Assembly: GCF_014217565.1 (NCBI RefSeq)
Contig: NZ_CP043661.1
Location: forward strand, 6,882,001 to 6,946,000
Length of the DNA stretch: 64,000 bases
Direction: 5' to 3'
Source of the DNA: Kribbella qitaiheensis
Lineage (GTDB): Bacteria > Actinomycetota > Actinomycetes > Propionibacteriales > Kribbellaceae
Position 1 is the stretch's first letter. Every line of letters begins with the position of its first letter. The position numbers and the translations under genes are program-made. Below the pieces are notes generated by a model, which was given only the letters and a program-made list of their open reading frames with translations, was not told where the DNA came from and did no database searches. Below are positions 9,286-18,390 of this stretch, one piece after another.

Positions 9286-10008
9286 GTGAACGCGCGATTC
9301 GAGGAACTCGACTGGCAGCAGACACAGATGGGCGAGATCAGCCTGCGGCGGCGGCACGACCTGACGCTGGATGCGGAGGTCTACGAGGTCAAGCTCGGCG
9401 ACGAATTCCTGATGTCGAGCTTCTTCACGGTTGCCGAGGTGGAGTTGGCGCGGCTGGGACTTGCCGCGGTGTCAGGTGCCGGTCTCGATGTCGTCGTGGG
9501 TGGCCTCGGGCTGGGGTACACGGCCCGGGCGGTCCTGCAGGACGCTCGCGTTGGCTCGCTGATTGTCGTGGAGGCCCTCGACGCGGTCATCGGCTGGCAT
9601 CAGCGGGCGTTGCTTCCGTTGGCCACTGAGATCACCGGAGATCCTCGTAGCCGACTGGTGCAAGGTGACTTCTTCGCCCTGGCCGGCGCCGACCAAGGGT
9701 TCGATCGTGATCAGCCGGGCCGGCTCTTCCACGCCGTACTGCTCGACGTCGATCACACGCCACGCCACGTCCTTCACCCCAGCCACGCCGCCTTCTACAC
9801 CCCAGACGGTTTGCGCCGGCTCGCCGCTCACCTGCGTCCCGGCGGCGTCTTCGCCTTGTGGTCGAACGACCCGCCCGACGCGGTGTTCGGCGAGGTTCTG
9901 TCCGAAGTCTTCGACAGCCAGGTCGCGCACGTGGTCACGTTCCCCAACCCGCTGCAGGACCACGAGGCCACCAACACCGTCTACGTGGCCCGCCGCGCCC
10001 CGGCGTAA
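9286..10008 (+). CDS. Spermidine synthase-like class I methyltransferase-fold protein
   Basis: A 240-residue Rossmann-fold protein. VVVGGLGLGYTARAVL is the glycine-rich cofactor loop, SLIVVEALDAVIGWH supplies the acidic residue ending strand 2, and FHAVLLDVDHTPRHVL is the post-strand-4 acidic motif. This pattern fits the spermidine synthase/putrescine aminopropyltransferase superfamily. The catalytic Asp region is divergent, so the true reaction is unclear. GTG 9286 is chosen because GGCGGAG precedes it. It lies downstream of the kinase gene on the same strand, separated by 113 bases. Confidence 0.8.
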   Translation: MNARFEELDWQQTQMGEISLRRRHDLTLDAEVYEVKLGDEFLMSSFFTVAEVELARLGLAAVSGAGLDVVVGGLGLGYTARAVLQDARVGSLIVVEALDAVIGWHQRALLPLATEITGDPRSRLVQGDFFALAGADQGFDRDQPGRLFHAVLLDVDHTPRHVLHPSHAAFYTPDGLRRLAAHLRPGGVFALWSNDPPDAVFGEVLSEVFDSQVAHVVTFPNPLQDHEATNTVYVARRAPA

Positions 10009-10028
10009 AACCACCGGCATACAAAGCA

Positions 10029-11201
10029 TCAGCTCCAGGGGATGTGGACGGTTACGCGTTCTCGGAGTTGTTCGCTGAGGAGCCATAGTTCGTTGGTGGC
10101 GGGCCAGTAGGAGAGGTTTTCGGTGTTCTTCGGGGCCTTGGTCCAGGAGGTGGTGGAGGTGCCTCCGACGCCTCGGTGGAGGCAGCTCGGGTAGTCGACG
10201 CCGTCGCCGATGTTGTCGGCGTACTCCGGGCAGACCCCCGTGATCACGAACTTGCCGTCGTACGAGACTGCGCCCTGCATTCCCCAGACGGGGGAGTCGA
10301 ACGCCTCAACAGCTTGAACGACCCCACCCGCCGAGCGAGGAAGACCAAGCGACTCGTCCAAAGGCCAGCGGACGATTCGGCCGCCGCCTCGCTCCGTGTG
10401 CTCGGCCGCGACAAAGGACCCGGCTCCGGAGTGGTCGATCGCGAGGCTGGCGAAGCAGGGCTTGGTGCCGGTCGTGTTGGCGCATCCACCACCTGCGTAC
10501 CAGTAGGCGCCGATCTGCGGCAGTGCAAACGCGTGCCAGAGCGCGTGATATTTGCCGTCGGCACCCAATCCGACCTCGCCGGTGGAGGTGTCGGTCCGCC
10601 AGATGTGGGAGAGGTCGAAGACCCGGAGTACCGAACCGCCGGTCGCGACCACGAGCTTGTTGCCGGACCAGAACATGCCGTGCCCGTGTCCGGCGATCGC
10701 GGCGAAGTTGCCGTTGGAGGTGGGCTCGACCAGCAGGACATGGCGGTACTTGTACGTCGTGAGGTCGAGGAACGAAACCCGGATCGCCGTGTCGTTGGCG
10801 TTGTGCCAAGTCGCCGCGACGACCCGACGCGCGCCACCAAGAGGCTGCGCGTCGCCCGAGCCGGTGACGCCCTGCGGGATCCAGACGTTCTCGTCGTCGT
10901 CCTCGCCGTCCTGCCAGCAGAACCCCTTCGGGTTGAGCGATGCAGTCAGGTACGTCGAGTGGCAGAGGTTGCGGCCGGTCCGGTTGGAAGCGGCCAGTAC
11001 TTCGGTGACGCCGACCGGCGCCAGCCCGGGTTTCTGTTCCAAGGCGGCGATCCGGCCGGCGTACGTCGCGAACGTATCGCCCGAGACCAGTTGGAATCCC
11101 GACGCGTCAATGCGTGGGAAGGACGCAGCAGCGTGCGCCGTCGGTACTTGGCAGAGGCCGATCAGCAGCGCGGCCGTCAACAACAAACATCTGATCCGCA
11201 T
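10029..11201 (-). CDS. Secreted protein of unknown function, probable beta-propeller
   Basis: A 390-residue protein with a clear signal peptide (MRIRCLLLTAALLIGLCQ, then AHA/A cleavage). The mature region has blade-like repeats (RVSFLDLTTYKYRHVLLV, GMFWSGNKLVVATGGSVLRVFDL, ENLSYWPATNELWLL) and several Cys pairs (NLCHS, FCWQD, GGCAN, KPCFA, GVCPEY, PSCLH) that could form disulfides outside the cell. Members of this family are annotated only as secreted hypothetical proteins. It is convergent with the methyltransferase-fold gene. No catalytic residues can be named. Confidence 0.8.
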   Translation of the reverse strand: MRIRCLLLTAALLIGLCQVPTAHAAASFPRIDASGFQLVSGDTFATYAGRIAALEQKPGLAPVGVTEVLAASNRTGRNLCHSTYLTASLNPKGFCWQDGEDDDENVWIPQGVTGSGDAQPLGGARRVVAATWHNANDTAIRVSFLDLTTYKYRHVLLVEPTSNGNFAAIAGHGHGMFWSGNKLVVATGGSVLRVFDLSHIWRTDTSTGEVGLGADGKYHALWHAFALPQIGAYWYAGGGCANTTGTKPCFASLAIDHSGAGSFVAAEHTERGGGRIVRWPLDESLGLPRSAGGVVQAVEAFDSPVWGMQGAVSYDGKFVITGVCPEYADNIGDGVDYPSCLHRGVGGTSTTSWTKAPKNTENLSYWPATNELWLLSEQLRERVTVHIPWS

Positions 11202-11337
11202 GGGGTCGATGGTTGTTCACCACCGAAGGGTTGGCCACCAGGACAACGGCGTGCCGAGCCGTTGACATCGCCTTGACCGCGACGGACGGTAGGGGGATCA
11301 GCGGCCCAGGGGTGAGGCTGCTTCTTTTGGGGGAGTC

Positions 11338-13317
11338 ATGCCAGGAACACGCAAAACTGTCGCTAAACCAGTCGCCAAGAAGACAACAGCCAGAGCGAAG
11401 AAGGCCGCCACCCGGCTGGATGTCGAGCAAGCCGCAACCGTTCCGTTGCCGCAGTTCCTCGCCTCGGCCGGGACACTGACGCTCGGCCAGCGGAAGCTGC
11501 TCGTCGACCAGGCGCTGTTGCTGCTCGAGCAGAACTACGTCCATCTGCCGGAGAAGGTCGCGATGCACGCGGTGAATCCGCTGCAGCGCCTGCGCGTCAT
11601 GCGAGCAAGGATGGAGCGCCAGACCGCGGAGACGATGGAGGCCGAGTGGATCTTCCACCGGGAGATGTCGAGCATCTTCCATTCGGTCCGCGACCTGCAC
11701 ACCAACTACCTGCTGCCGTCGCCGTTCGCGGGCAAGATCGCCTACCTGCCGTTCATGATCGAGAAGTGCTACGACACGACCGGCGAGCACTACCTCATCA
11801 CCAGCATCGTCACCGGCTACAGCGCCCCACAGTTCGGCTCGGGCGTGGAGGTGACGCACTGGAACGGTACGCCGATCGCGCGCGCCGTAGCGCTGAACGG
11901 AGCCCAGTTCGCCGGCAGCAACGACGCCGCGAACCTGGCCCGCGGCCTCGAATCGCTGACGCTCCGCCCACTGGTGATCCAGTCGCCGCCGGACGAGGAC
12001 TGGGTCACCTTGACCTATGTCGGCCTCGACGGTTCCGCCCAGGAGCTCCGTGAGCAATGGAAGGTGACGACCAACCTGCCGCCGATGACCGACCTGAACG
12101 CGATCACTCCGGCCTCGGCCGCGATGGGTCTCGACCTGGACTCGGACGAGAAGGCGCGGGCCAAGAAGTCGCTCTACGTTCGCGCGGTGGTCTCGCTCGA
12201 ACAAGGTCAGACCTCCGCCGAGCTCACCAATCCGGTCGCGGTCGGCGGTGCCGACCTGGCGACCACGATGCCGGGCGTCTTCCGCGCCCGCGAAGTGGTC
12301 ACCGCACACGGCACCTTCGGCCACCTGCGCATCTTCACCTTCAGCGTCACCGACCCGGTCGCGTTCCGGAACGAGTTCGTCCGGCTGACGTCCGTACTGC
12401 CGCAGAGCGGGCTGATCGTGGACGTCCGTGACAACGGCGGCGGGCACATCTTCGCCAGCGAGTTCACCCTCCAGACGATGACGCCGCGCCACATCTCACC
12501 GGAGCCGGTACAGTTCATCAGTACGCCGCTCAACCTGCGGCTGTGCCGGCGGCACAAGGACAACCCGGCCGGGATCGACCTCGGCCCGTGGTTCGACTCG
12601 CTCGACCTCGCCACCGAGACCGGGGCCACGTTCTCCGCCGCGAAACCGATCACGCCCGAGGACGGCGCGAACGACATCGGCCAGACGTACTACGGTCCGG
12701 TCGTCCTCGTCACCGACGCGCGGGTCTACTCCGCGACCGACATCTTCGCGGCCGGATTCGCCGATCACCAGATCGGCAAGATCCTCGGCGTCGACGACAA
12801 TACCGGCGCGGGCGGTGCGAACGTGTGGACGCACGGCCTGCTCGCCACCTTGCTCAACGAGCCGCCGCCGGCCGACCCCACCTCGCCGTACGTCGCGCTC
12901 CCGAACGGGGCGAACATGCGGGTCGCGATCCGCCGGACGCTGCGGGTCGGTGAGCTGTCCGGTACGCCGGTCGAGGACCTCGGCGTACGGCCTGACGCCA
13001 CCCACAAGATGACCCGGGCGGACCTGCTCGAAGGCAACAAGGACCTGCTCGACGCCGCCGGTGCGTTACTCGCGGCGATGCCGATCCGGAGCCTCGGAGT
13101 GACGACGTCACTCGCCGGTACGACGCTCACGGTCGAGCTGGACGTGGACGCCATCGATCGGGTCGATCTGTATCTGAACGACCGCCCGATCAGCTCGGAG
13201 GACCTGGGAGCAGCCCCGGTCGGTATCGACATCCTGGACGTCACCGCGGGCCAGCTACTCCGCGCCGACGGCTACTTCGAAGGTGCCCTCGTCGCCTCAA
13301 GACGCGTAACCGTCTGA
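11338..13317 (+). CDS. S41-family (tail-specific/tricorn-core-like) peptidase
   Basis: A 659-residue protein with a C-terminal half of S41 type. LIVDVRDNGGG is the core strand, VVLVTDARVYSATDIFAAGF contains the candidate nucleophile Ser465, and the following GKILGVDDNTGAGG lines the oxyanion region. The N-terminus is a Lys/Ala/Thr-rich tail (TRKTVAKPVAKKTTARAKK) resembling histone-like basic tails rather than a signal peptide, which is odd for S41 enzymes and suggests a cytosolic, perhaps nucleic-acid-associated location. The start ATG 11338 follows GGGGGAG. No separate PDZ domain is obvious. Confidence 0.87.
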   Translation: MPGTRKTVAKPVAKKTTARAKKAATRLDVEQAATVPLPQFLASAGTLTLGQRKLLVDQALLLLEQNYVHLPEKVAMHAVNPLQRLRVMRARMERQTAETMEAEWIFHREMSSIFHSVRDLHTNYLLPSPFAGKIAYLPFMIEKCYDTTGEHYLITSIVTGYSAPQFGSGVEVTHWNGTPIARAVALNGAQFAGSNDAANLARGLESLTLRPLVIQSPPDEDWVTLTYVGLDGSAQELREQWKVTTNLPPMTDLNAITPASAAMGLDLDSDEKARAKKSLYVRAVVSLEQGQTSAELTNPVAVGGADLATTMPGVFRAREVVTAHGTFGHLRIFTFSVTDPVAFRNEFVRLTSVLPQSGLIVDVRDNGGGHIFASEFTLQTMTPRHISPEPVQFISTPLNLRLCRRHKDNPAGIDLGPWFDSLDLATETGATFSAAKPITPEDGANDIGQTYYGPVVLVTDARVYSATDIFAAGFADHQIGKILGVDDNTGAGGANVWTHGLLATLLNEPPPADPTSPYVALPNGANMRVAIRRTLRVGELSGTPVEDLGVRPDATHKMTRADLLEGNKDLLDAAGALLAAMPIRSLGVTTSLAGTTLTVELDVDAIDRVDLYLNDRPISSEDLGAAPVGIDILDVTAGQLLRADGYFEGALVASRRVTV

Positions 13318-13370
13318 CCCCGACGACTACCTCGGCGCCGGCCGGCGATCAAGCACGCTAGTGTCTGCCC

Positions 13371-14297
13371 GTGAATCCGACACGGGGGCGGAAGCTGATC
13401 GTCGGCGGCGCGGCCTTGCTTGCCTTTGGCATCATCGCGACCGCCGCCGTCCGGTGGGACCGGCGCGATGTCGGACCGAGCGCGGCGAACGACCCGGCAG
13501 CAGCAGCGGCGTCGGCGGTCGCGAAGGCACGAGACGCACTGCCCAGTACTACGCCGTCGCCCGCTGAGCCGGCGACCGACGACGTCACCTCGGCTCCGCC
13601 GCAGCCCCCGGAACTCGCGAACAACCCCATCTACCGGGTTGGCAATTTGCCCGCCTCCCATTGCGCGCAACCCGAGCAGGAACCAACTTCGCTAGCCACC
13701 GTGCGAACCTTCTACACCGAGCTTCTCGGCTGCCTGAACAAGGCGTGGGCGCCCGCGATCCGCAAGGCCGGCTTCAAGTTCCAGCCACCCAAGCTGGTGG
13801 TGGTGAAGGGCAGATCACCGTCGTCTCCCTGTGACGTCGACGACGGGGACGCCTATTACTGCGGCGACACGATCTATGTCGACGCGACCGCGGACCTCGA
13901 TGGCTGGACTTACGATCAAGGCAGGACGCTGGCCTACATGACCTTCCTGCTGGGGCACGAGTACGGGCATCATGTCCAGGCGCTGACGGGGATCCTCGCG
14001 GCGGAGTACAAGTGGGAACTACCTCTCAGCGGTGTCGATCTCGCCCTGCAAGGGAGTCGCCGGGTCGAACTCCAGGCCGACTGCCTGAGTGGAGTCCATC
14101 TCGGTGCGGTCCAGGACTCCTACCTGGTGGTGGATGAGGACTTGGAAGCCTGGCAGGCGATCGTCCGCAGTTTCGAGGACCCAGAGCGCGACCACGGCAA
14201 CACCGAGAACGCGGGCAACTGGAGCATCGCGGGCTTCGACGCTGCCGACCCCAAGGCCTGCAACACCTTCACGGCCGCGCCGCCACTCGTCTCCTGA
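13371..14297 (+). CDS. Neutral zinc metallopeptidase (YpfJ-like)
   Basis: A 308-residue membrane-anchored or secreted metallopeptidase. There is one N-terminal hydrophobic segment (KLIVGGAALLAFGIIATAAV), then an Ala/Ser/Pro linker of about 60 residues and a catalytic domain with HEYGHHVQ (His196, Glu197, His200) and downstream RVELQADCLSGVHLG, whose Glu/Asp is the likely third zinc ligand of this putative neutral zinc metallopeptidase family. Cys pairs (SPCDVDDGDAYYCGD) suit an extracytoplasmic site. The start is GTG 13371. Confidence 0.88.
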   Translation: MNPTRGRKLIVGGAALLAFGIIATAAVRWDRRDVGPSAANDPAAAAASAVAKARDALPSTTPSPAEPATDDVTSAPPQPPELANNPIYRVGNLPASHCAQPEQEPTSLATVRTFYTELLGCLNKAWAPAIRKAGFKFQPPKLVVVKGRSPSSPCDVDDGDAYYCGDTIYVDATADLDGWTYDQGRTLAYMTFLLGHEYGHHVQALTGILAAEYKWELPLSGVDLALQGSRRVELQADCLSGVHLGAVQDSYLVVDEDLEAWQAIVRSFEDPERDHGNTENAGNWSIAGFDAADPKACNTFTAAPPLVS

Positions 14298-14307
14298 CTC
14301 AGCGATC

Positions 14308-14367
14308 CTGACCGCCCTTCCCCTGACCGCCCTTCCCCTGACCGCCCTTCCCCTGACCGCCCTGCCC
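14308..14367 (+). repeat. Four tandem 15-bp repeats just after the metallopeptidase gene
   Basis: The unit CTGACCGCCCTTCCC occurs perfectly at 14308, 14323 and 14338, and with one change (CTGACCGCCCTGCCC) at 14353. The array starts 11 bases after the upstream stop codon. In one frame it would read LTALP repeated, but no start or ribosome site supports a protein. Copy number is likely to vary between strains. Confidence 0.9.
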
Positions 14368-14493
14368 CTGGTCGAACTGCGTCTTCTGACGCGCCGCCTG
14401 ATCGGGCAAAAGTGTGACTCTGTTCATATCATTCGCAATTATCACGATGTCGCGATAATTTGGAATAGTGCTTAGTGCGCAGGATCACAAGCC

Positions 14494-14570
14494 AAACCGA
14501 ATGAGCGTTCTTGATTTCCGTCACACCTAGGCGTGACAGTGGAAACTCCAAAAGAACGAGCATTCGGTTT
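14494..14570. promoter_or_regulatory. Long imperfect palindrome upstream of the PAP2 gene
   Basis: The arm AAACCGAATGAGCGTTCTT (14494-14512) pairs with 14552-14570 with only two mismatches. A nested dyad centred on CCTAGG (14526-14531), flanked by GTCAC/GTGAC, lies between the arms. It sits 17 bases before the PAP2 start in a locally AT-richer patch (14410-14475). It could be a large 5'-UTR hairpin controlling translation or a two-site operator. No U-tract follows, so a classic terminator is less likely. Confidence 0.7.
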
Positions 14571-14587
14571 CTTCGAGGGGGTTGGGG

Positions 14588-15502
14588 ATGACGCAGGTTC
14601 TCCAGAGGCCTGAGGCGCTGGAGGTGCCGCCCCGGGGGCGGCGTCACCTTCGGTCGAGGCGATCAAGGCGAACCTGCCCGAGCGTTGCGTTGGTGCCGTG
14701 CCCGCCCGATGCACCGCACGCGAAGGTTAGGCGGATCGCTCGCGAAGTACTTCTGCTGGCTGTCCTGTTCGGTGCCTACAACCTCGGTCGCTACCTCTCG
14801 ATCGGTCACGCCGGCGAAGCGTTGGCGCACGCCCATACGCTGATCAACCTGCAGACGCAACTCGGTCTCCCGAGCGAGGCCTCCCTCCAGCACGCCGCCC
14901 TGAAACTTCCCGACCTGGCCCAGCTCGCCAACCGGTACTACGCGTACGTCCACTTTCCGTTGACCGCGATCGTGCTGCTGTGGTTGATGATCCGCCGACC
15001 GGCGCAGTACTCGAAGGCGCGGTGGGCGTTGGCGTCGCTGACCGGCCTGGCGCTGATCGGGCACCTCGTCTTCCCGTTGGCGCCACCGCGGATGATGCCG
15101 GGCTGGGTCGACACCGGCGTCCTGCTCGGCCAGTCCGTCTACGGACCGAATGCCGAGAGCGGCATCGCCAACCAGTTCGCCGCGATGCCGAGTCTGCATG
15201 TCGGCTGGGCACTGATGGTGGCCGTCTTCATGATCCGCGCCACCCGGTCCCGCTGGCGCTGGTGGTGGATCGGCCATCCGGTGCTCACCTTCACCGTGGT
15301 CGTGGTGACGGCGAACCACTACTGGTCGGACGGCCTGATAGCGATCGCGTTGGCCGTGCCGCTGTTGATCATCTTCCGGAGCGGACGGGTACGCCGGGAC
15401 AGCGCACCCGCCCTGCTCAGAACGGACGGTCAGCAGTCAATCGGTCAGCAGTCCGCCGGGGTGCCGGTGGTGGCCAGCTCCTCGTCGGCGCGGACCAGGT
15501 AG
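14588..15502 (+). CDS. PAP2-superfamily membrane phosphatase/phosphotransferase
   Basis: A 304-residue integral membrane protein with about six helices and the PAP2 signature: MPSLHVGW (motif 2, active-site His) and ANHYWSDGLIA (motif 3, His and Asp). It resembles the actinobacterial phosphatase PAP2/inositol phosphorylceramide synthase-like group, acting on lipid phosphates at the outer membrane face. ATG 14588 is about 6 bases after a GAGGGGG ribosome site; TTG 14582 is an in-frame alternative. The first 45 residues are Arg-rich and cytosolic. The 3' end overlaps the convergent SulP gene by 58 bases. Confidence 0.88.
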   Translation: MTQVLQRPEALEVPPRGRRHLRSRRSRRTCPSVALVPCPPDAPHAKVRRIAREVLLLAVLFGAYNLGRYLSIGHAGEALAHAHTLINLQTQLGLPSEASLQHAALKLPDLAQLANRYYAYVHFPLTAIVLLWLMIRRPAQYSKARWALASLTGLALIGHLVFPLAPPRMMPGWVDTGVLLGQSVYGPNAESGIANQFAAMPSLHVGWALMVAVFMIRATRSRWRWWWIGHPVLTFTVVVVTANHYWSDGLIAIALAVPLLIIFRSGRVRRDSAPALLRTDGQQSIGQQSAGVPVVASSSSARTR

Positions 15503-17685
15503 GGCTCGCGTTCGAGCACCAGCCGGGCCGCGGCCGCGCCGATGTCGAACCAGAGTCCGACCAGCTCCAGCCGGCCTTCCTTCCCGGCCTGTTGAACGCA
15601 GTCGAAACTGCGCAGGTTCTCCAGTTGCACCGCCACGTTGGTGACGGACAACTTGTCCGCGGGCGAGAGTTTGACTCCGGTCACCGGGTCGATGATGTCC
15701 GGCACCACCGCGGACCGGCGGACGGAGGCTTCCAGGTGGCGAAGCCAGTTCTTCAGCGCGGAACCCTCGCCCGGTTGCTCGGCATCGAGCGCGGCATTGG
15801 TGGCGCCGCAGTGCGAGTGGCCGCAGACCACGATCGACGCGACGCCGAGCACCTCGACGGCGTACTCGATCGTCGCCGCGACCGACGCGCTGTTCGACCC
15901 GTACGGCGGAACGAGGTTGCCCACGTTCCGGACGCAGAACTGATCGCCTGGTCCGGTGGTGGTGATCATGTTCGGCACGATCCGCGAATCGGCGCAGGTG
16001 ATGAACAGCTGGGTCGGGCGTTGGCCGTCCGCCGCGAGCTTCGCCATCATCGGCCGGATCGAGTCGGCCGACGCCTCGAACTCACGGATGCCGTCCAGCA
16101 TCGAGATCCGTTGATCCGGCTCGAGCACCACCTGACTGTGCTGCCACGGGTGCAACCAGCGCGGCCGCGCCGAGTCGCTCTGCAGCGCTGCCCGGAACGC
16201 GGCCCGGTTGAGCTCGACCGAACCACCGCGGGCGAGGTGCCCCCGTCGCCAGTCCTCGATCGCCTCGTACGCCGCGTGGTCCAGGTGGTCGGCCTGGAGG
16301 TCGATCCGGACCGGAGTGCCGACCGGGATCGTGCGCAACGTGCGAATCAGGGACGCCACTCCGAGGAAGACCAGCGTGCCGCGGATCTGCACGGTCCACA
16401 TGCCGTCCTGCTCGGTCGCGGTGACGGTAGCCCTGGCCAATCGGTAGAGCACGCGAGCGAGTGCGAGCGCCAGTCCGGCGAGCACCCCCTCGGCCAGACC
16501 GAGGACGGCCACCCCGGCAGCAGTGACGACGTACACGAGTAGCTCGTCGTGGCGTCTCAGCGTGCGGATGTGAGCCAGCTGGACGAGCCGCAGGCCGGTG
16601 ACCAGCAGCACGCCGGCCAGCGCCGCCATCGGAATGAGCTCCAGCATCGCACCGGCCGCCAGCACGAACACCGCGATCCAGAAGCCGTGCAGGATCGCCG
16701 ACGCCCGGGTGTGCGCCCCGGCCGCGACGTTCGTCGAACTGCGGACGATGACCCCGGTCACCGGCATCCCACCGAGGGCGCCGGAGACCGCGTTGGCCAC
16801 GCCCTGGCCGACCAGCTCGCGATCGAGGTTGCTGCGTTTGCCGCGGTGGAGCTTGTCCACGGCAACAGCCGACAGTAACGACTCAACGCTCGCGACGAGA
16901 GCGACGGTCAGTACTGCGGTGGCGATCTCCAACGCGCCGCCCTTCGGCAGTACGGGGAAGACCAGCTCCTTCAGTGGCGCGTTCGGCAGGTCGACACGGG
17001 TGACGTCGACCATGAACACCGCGGCCAGTGCGGTGACCGTGACCACCGCGACCAATGGCGCTGGAATGATCCTTGCCTTAGGCAACTTCGGCCAGACCAG
17101 CAGGATCAGCACGGTCACCACGCCGACCAGCACCGAGCCGGGGCGATGAGTCATCAGCTGCTCAGGAAGCCCGGCCACGTTGGCGATCAGAGAACTCTGC
17201 GCACGGCCGCCGAGCACGACGTGCAACTGCTGGACGGCGATGGTGACGCCGATGCCCGCGAGCATGCCGTGGACCACGGCGGGGGACAGGGAGAGTGCGA
17301 GCCGGCCGATCCGGGTGACACCGAGCAGGATCTGCACGACACCGGCAGCGCAGGTGATGGCCGCGGTGGCGGCCCAGCCGAACTGGGCGACCAGTCCGGC
17401 GACGACAACGGTGAGGCCGGCGGCAGGACCGCTGACCTGCAAGGGGGATCCGCCGAGTGCGCCGGCGACGATCCCACCTACGACGGCCGCTACCAGCCCG
17501 GCGATCAGCGGGGCCCCGGAGGCGGCTGCGATCCCTAATGAGAGCGGGACCGCGATCAGGAAGACCACCAGAGAGGCTGGTAGGTCATGACGGAGGATGA
17601 CGCTCCACGAGACGCGCTCGGGCGGCTGCCCGGGCGTGACAGGTGCAGCGGGCGGGGAATGTGAGGGAGATTCGGAAGTAGTCAT
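15445..17685 (-). CDS. SulP-family anion transporter fused to beta-carbonic anhydrase
   Basis: A protein of about 746 residues. Residues ~30-430 form a SulP/SLC26 transporter of ten or more membrane segments (GAPLIAGLVAAVVGGIVAG, then the signature GGMPVTGVIVRSSTNVAAGA). A short STAS-like stretch follows (~445-520). The C-terminal ~220 residues are a beta-class carbonic anhydrase with zinc motifs CADSR and HSHCG. The fusion implies bicarbonate uptake coupled to CO2/bicarbonate interconversion at the membrane. ATG 17685 is chosen; GTG 17694, closer to GGAGGA, is in frame and possible. Confidence 0.93.
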   Translation of the reverse strand: MTTSESPSHSPPAAPVTPGQPPERVSWSVILRHDLPASLVVFLIAVPLSLGIAAASGAPLIAGLVAAVVGGIVAGALGGSPLQVSGPAAGLTVVVAGLVAQFGWAATAAITCAAGVVQILLGVTRIGRLALSLSPAVVHGMLAGIGVTIAVQQLHVVLGGRAQSSLIANVAGLPEQLMTHRPGSVLVGVVTVLILLVWPKLPKARIIPAPLVAVVTVTALAAVFMVDVTRVDLPNAPLKELVFPVLPKGGALEIATAVLTVALVASVESLLSAVAVDKLHRGKRSNLDRELVGQGVANAVSGALGGMPVTGVIVRSSTNVAAGAHTRASAILHGFWIAVFVLAAGAMLELIPMAALAGVLLVTGLRLVQLAHIRTLRRHDELLVYVVTAAGVAVLGLAEGVLAGLALALARVLYRLARATVTATEQDGMWTVQIRGTLVFLGVASLIRTLRTIPVGTPVRIDLQADHLDHAAYEAIEDWRRGHLARGGSVELNRAAFRAALQSDSARPRWLHPWQHSQVVLEPDQRISMLDGIREFEASADSIRPMMAKLAADGQRPTQLFITCADSRIVPNMITTTGPGDQFCVRNVGNLVPPYGSNSASVAATIEYAVEVLGVASIVVCGHSHCGATNAALDAEQPGEGSALKNWLRHLEASVRRSAVVPDIIDPVTGVKLSPADKLSVTNVAVQLENLRSFDCVQQAGKEGRLELVGLWFDIGAAAARLVLEREPYLVRADEELATTGTPADC

Positions 17686-17855
17686 GGTCGGCACGGGTCC
17701 TCCGGCGTCGGTGCTAACGGCATCTGAACGTCGAAACAAAGAGTGTCGATCTAGTCACTCATAGTACTGGCCCGATCAAGACCGCACGACTGCCAATTCC
17801 AACTCGTTGCCTACCGCCCCTTGATGGTTGCCCGATCCACCCGGTGCCCCGGGCC

Positions 17856-17924
17856 GGAAGTTCCGTTGCGTTACCGCCACTGCAGGCACGCCCCCTGACC
17901 ACCGCTATCGCCAACGGAACTTCC
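17856..17924. repeat. 13-bp inverted repeat in the SulP upstream region
   Basis: GGAAGTTCCGTTG at 17856-17868 is exactly complementary to 17912-17924, with 43 bases between. GGAAGTTCC itself is nearly palindromic. It lies 171 bases upstream of the SulP-carbonic anhydrase start and could be a pair of operator sites. The rest of the stretch from 17695 to 17939 shows no gene. Confidence 0.5.
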
Positions 17925-17939
17925 GATCCGTGTCATTGG

Positions 17940-18390
17940 TGTCCTGTTTCTGAAGTTCGCTGGATAAGTTGGTCTCGGGTGTTTTGTCCTGTGCCGCATT
18001 GGCGGTAGCGGCTTCGGCTGCGTGGCAGTAGTCCTTCGCCCGCCGGGATCGGGTGGGAGTTCGTTCGCCGTCGGGGCACCGGGGTCTGGTGGGGTTGGTC
18101 AAGTGCGCGGAGTGTGATTGGGCGGGTCGGCTGGCTCCGAGGCTGTGTGTGTCTGGGATGCTCGCTGTTGCCTGCGGTGTGGGCGTCTTTGTGCATCGGC
18201 TGAGTGTTCCGGGCCGATCGCGTGCTCAGGGCGTGCACAAGGGCGCGGAACGCCCGCACTTGGGGCGTCGGGGTTGGCTGCCATCGGTGCGGCCTCAGAC
18301 ACCTTCCGGGGAGCGGGGGGCCGGGGAAGGCCTCGTCCCCCGCGCCCGGCATGGTGTCAGACTTATCCAGCGAACTTCAGAAGCAGGACA
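17940..18390. mobile_element. 451-bp non-coding element with 30-bp terminal inverted repeats (MITE-like)
   Basis: The left end 17940-17969 (starting TGTCCTGTTTCTGAAGTTCG) is the reverse complement of 18361-18390 with a single mismatch at position 8. The 391-bp interior is GC-rich, carries no credible gene on either strand and contains further G-rich stem-forming segments. The right terminus touches the last codon of the broken NTF2-like gene. This looks like a miniature inverted-repeat element or the remnant of a larger transposon. No flanking target duplication could be recognised (left flank CATTGG, right flank TTAGCT). Confidence 0.65.

Noticed and set aside
14980..16542. A 520-codon plus-strand frame opposite the SulP-carbonic anhydrase gene
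   Set aside because: It overlaps clear SulP and carbonic-anhydrase motifs on the other strand and has no domain of its own.
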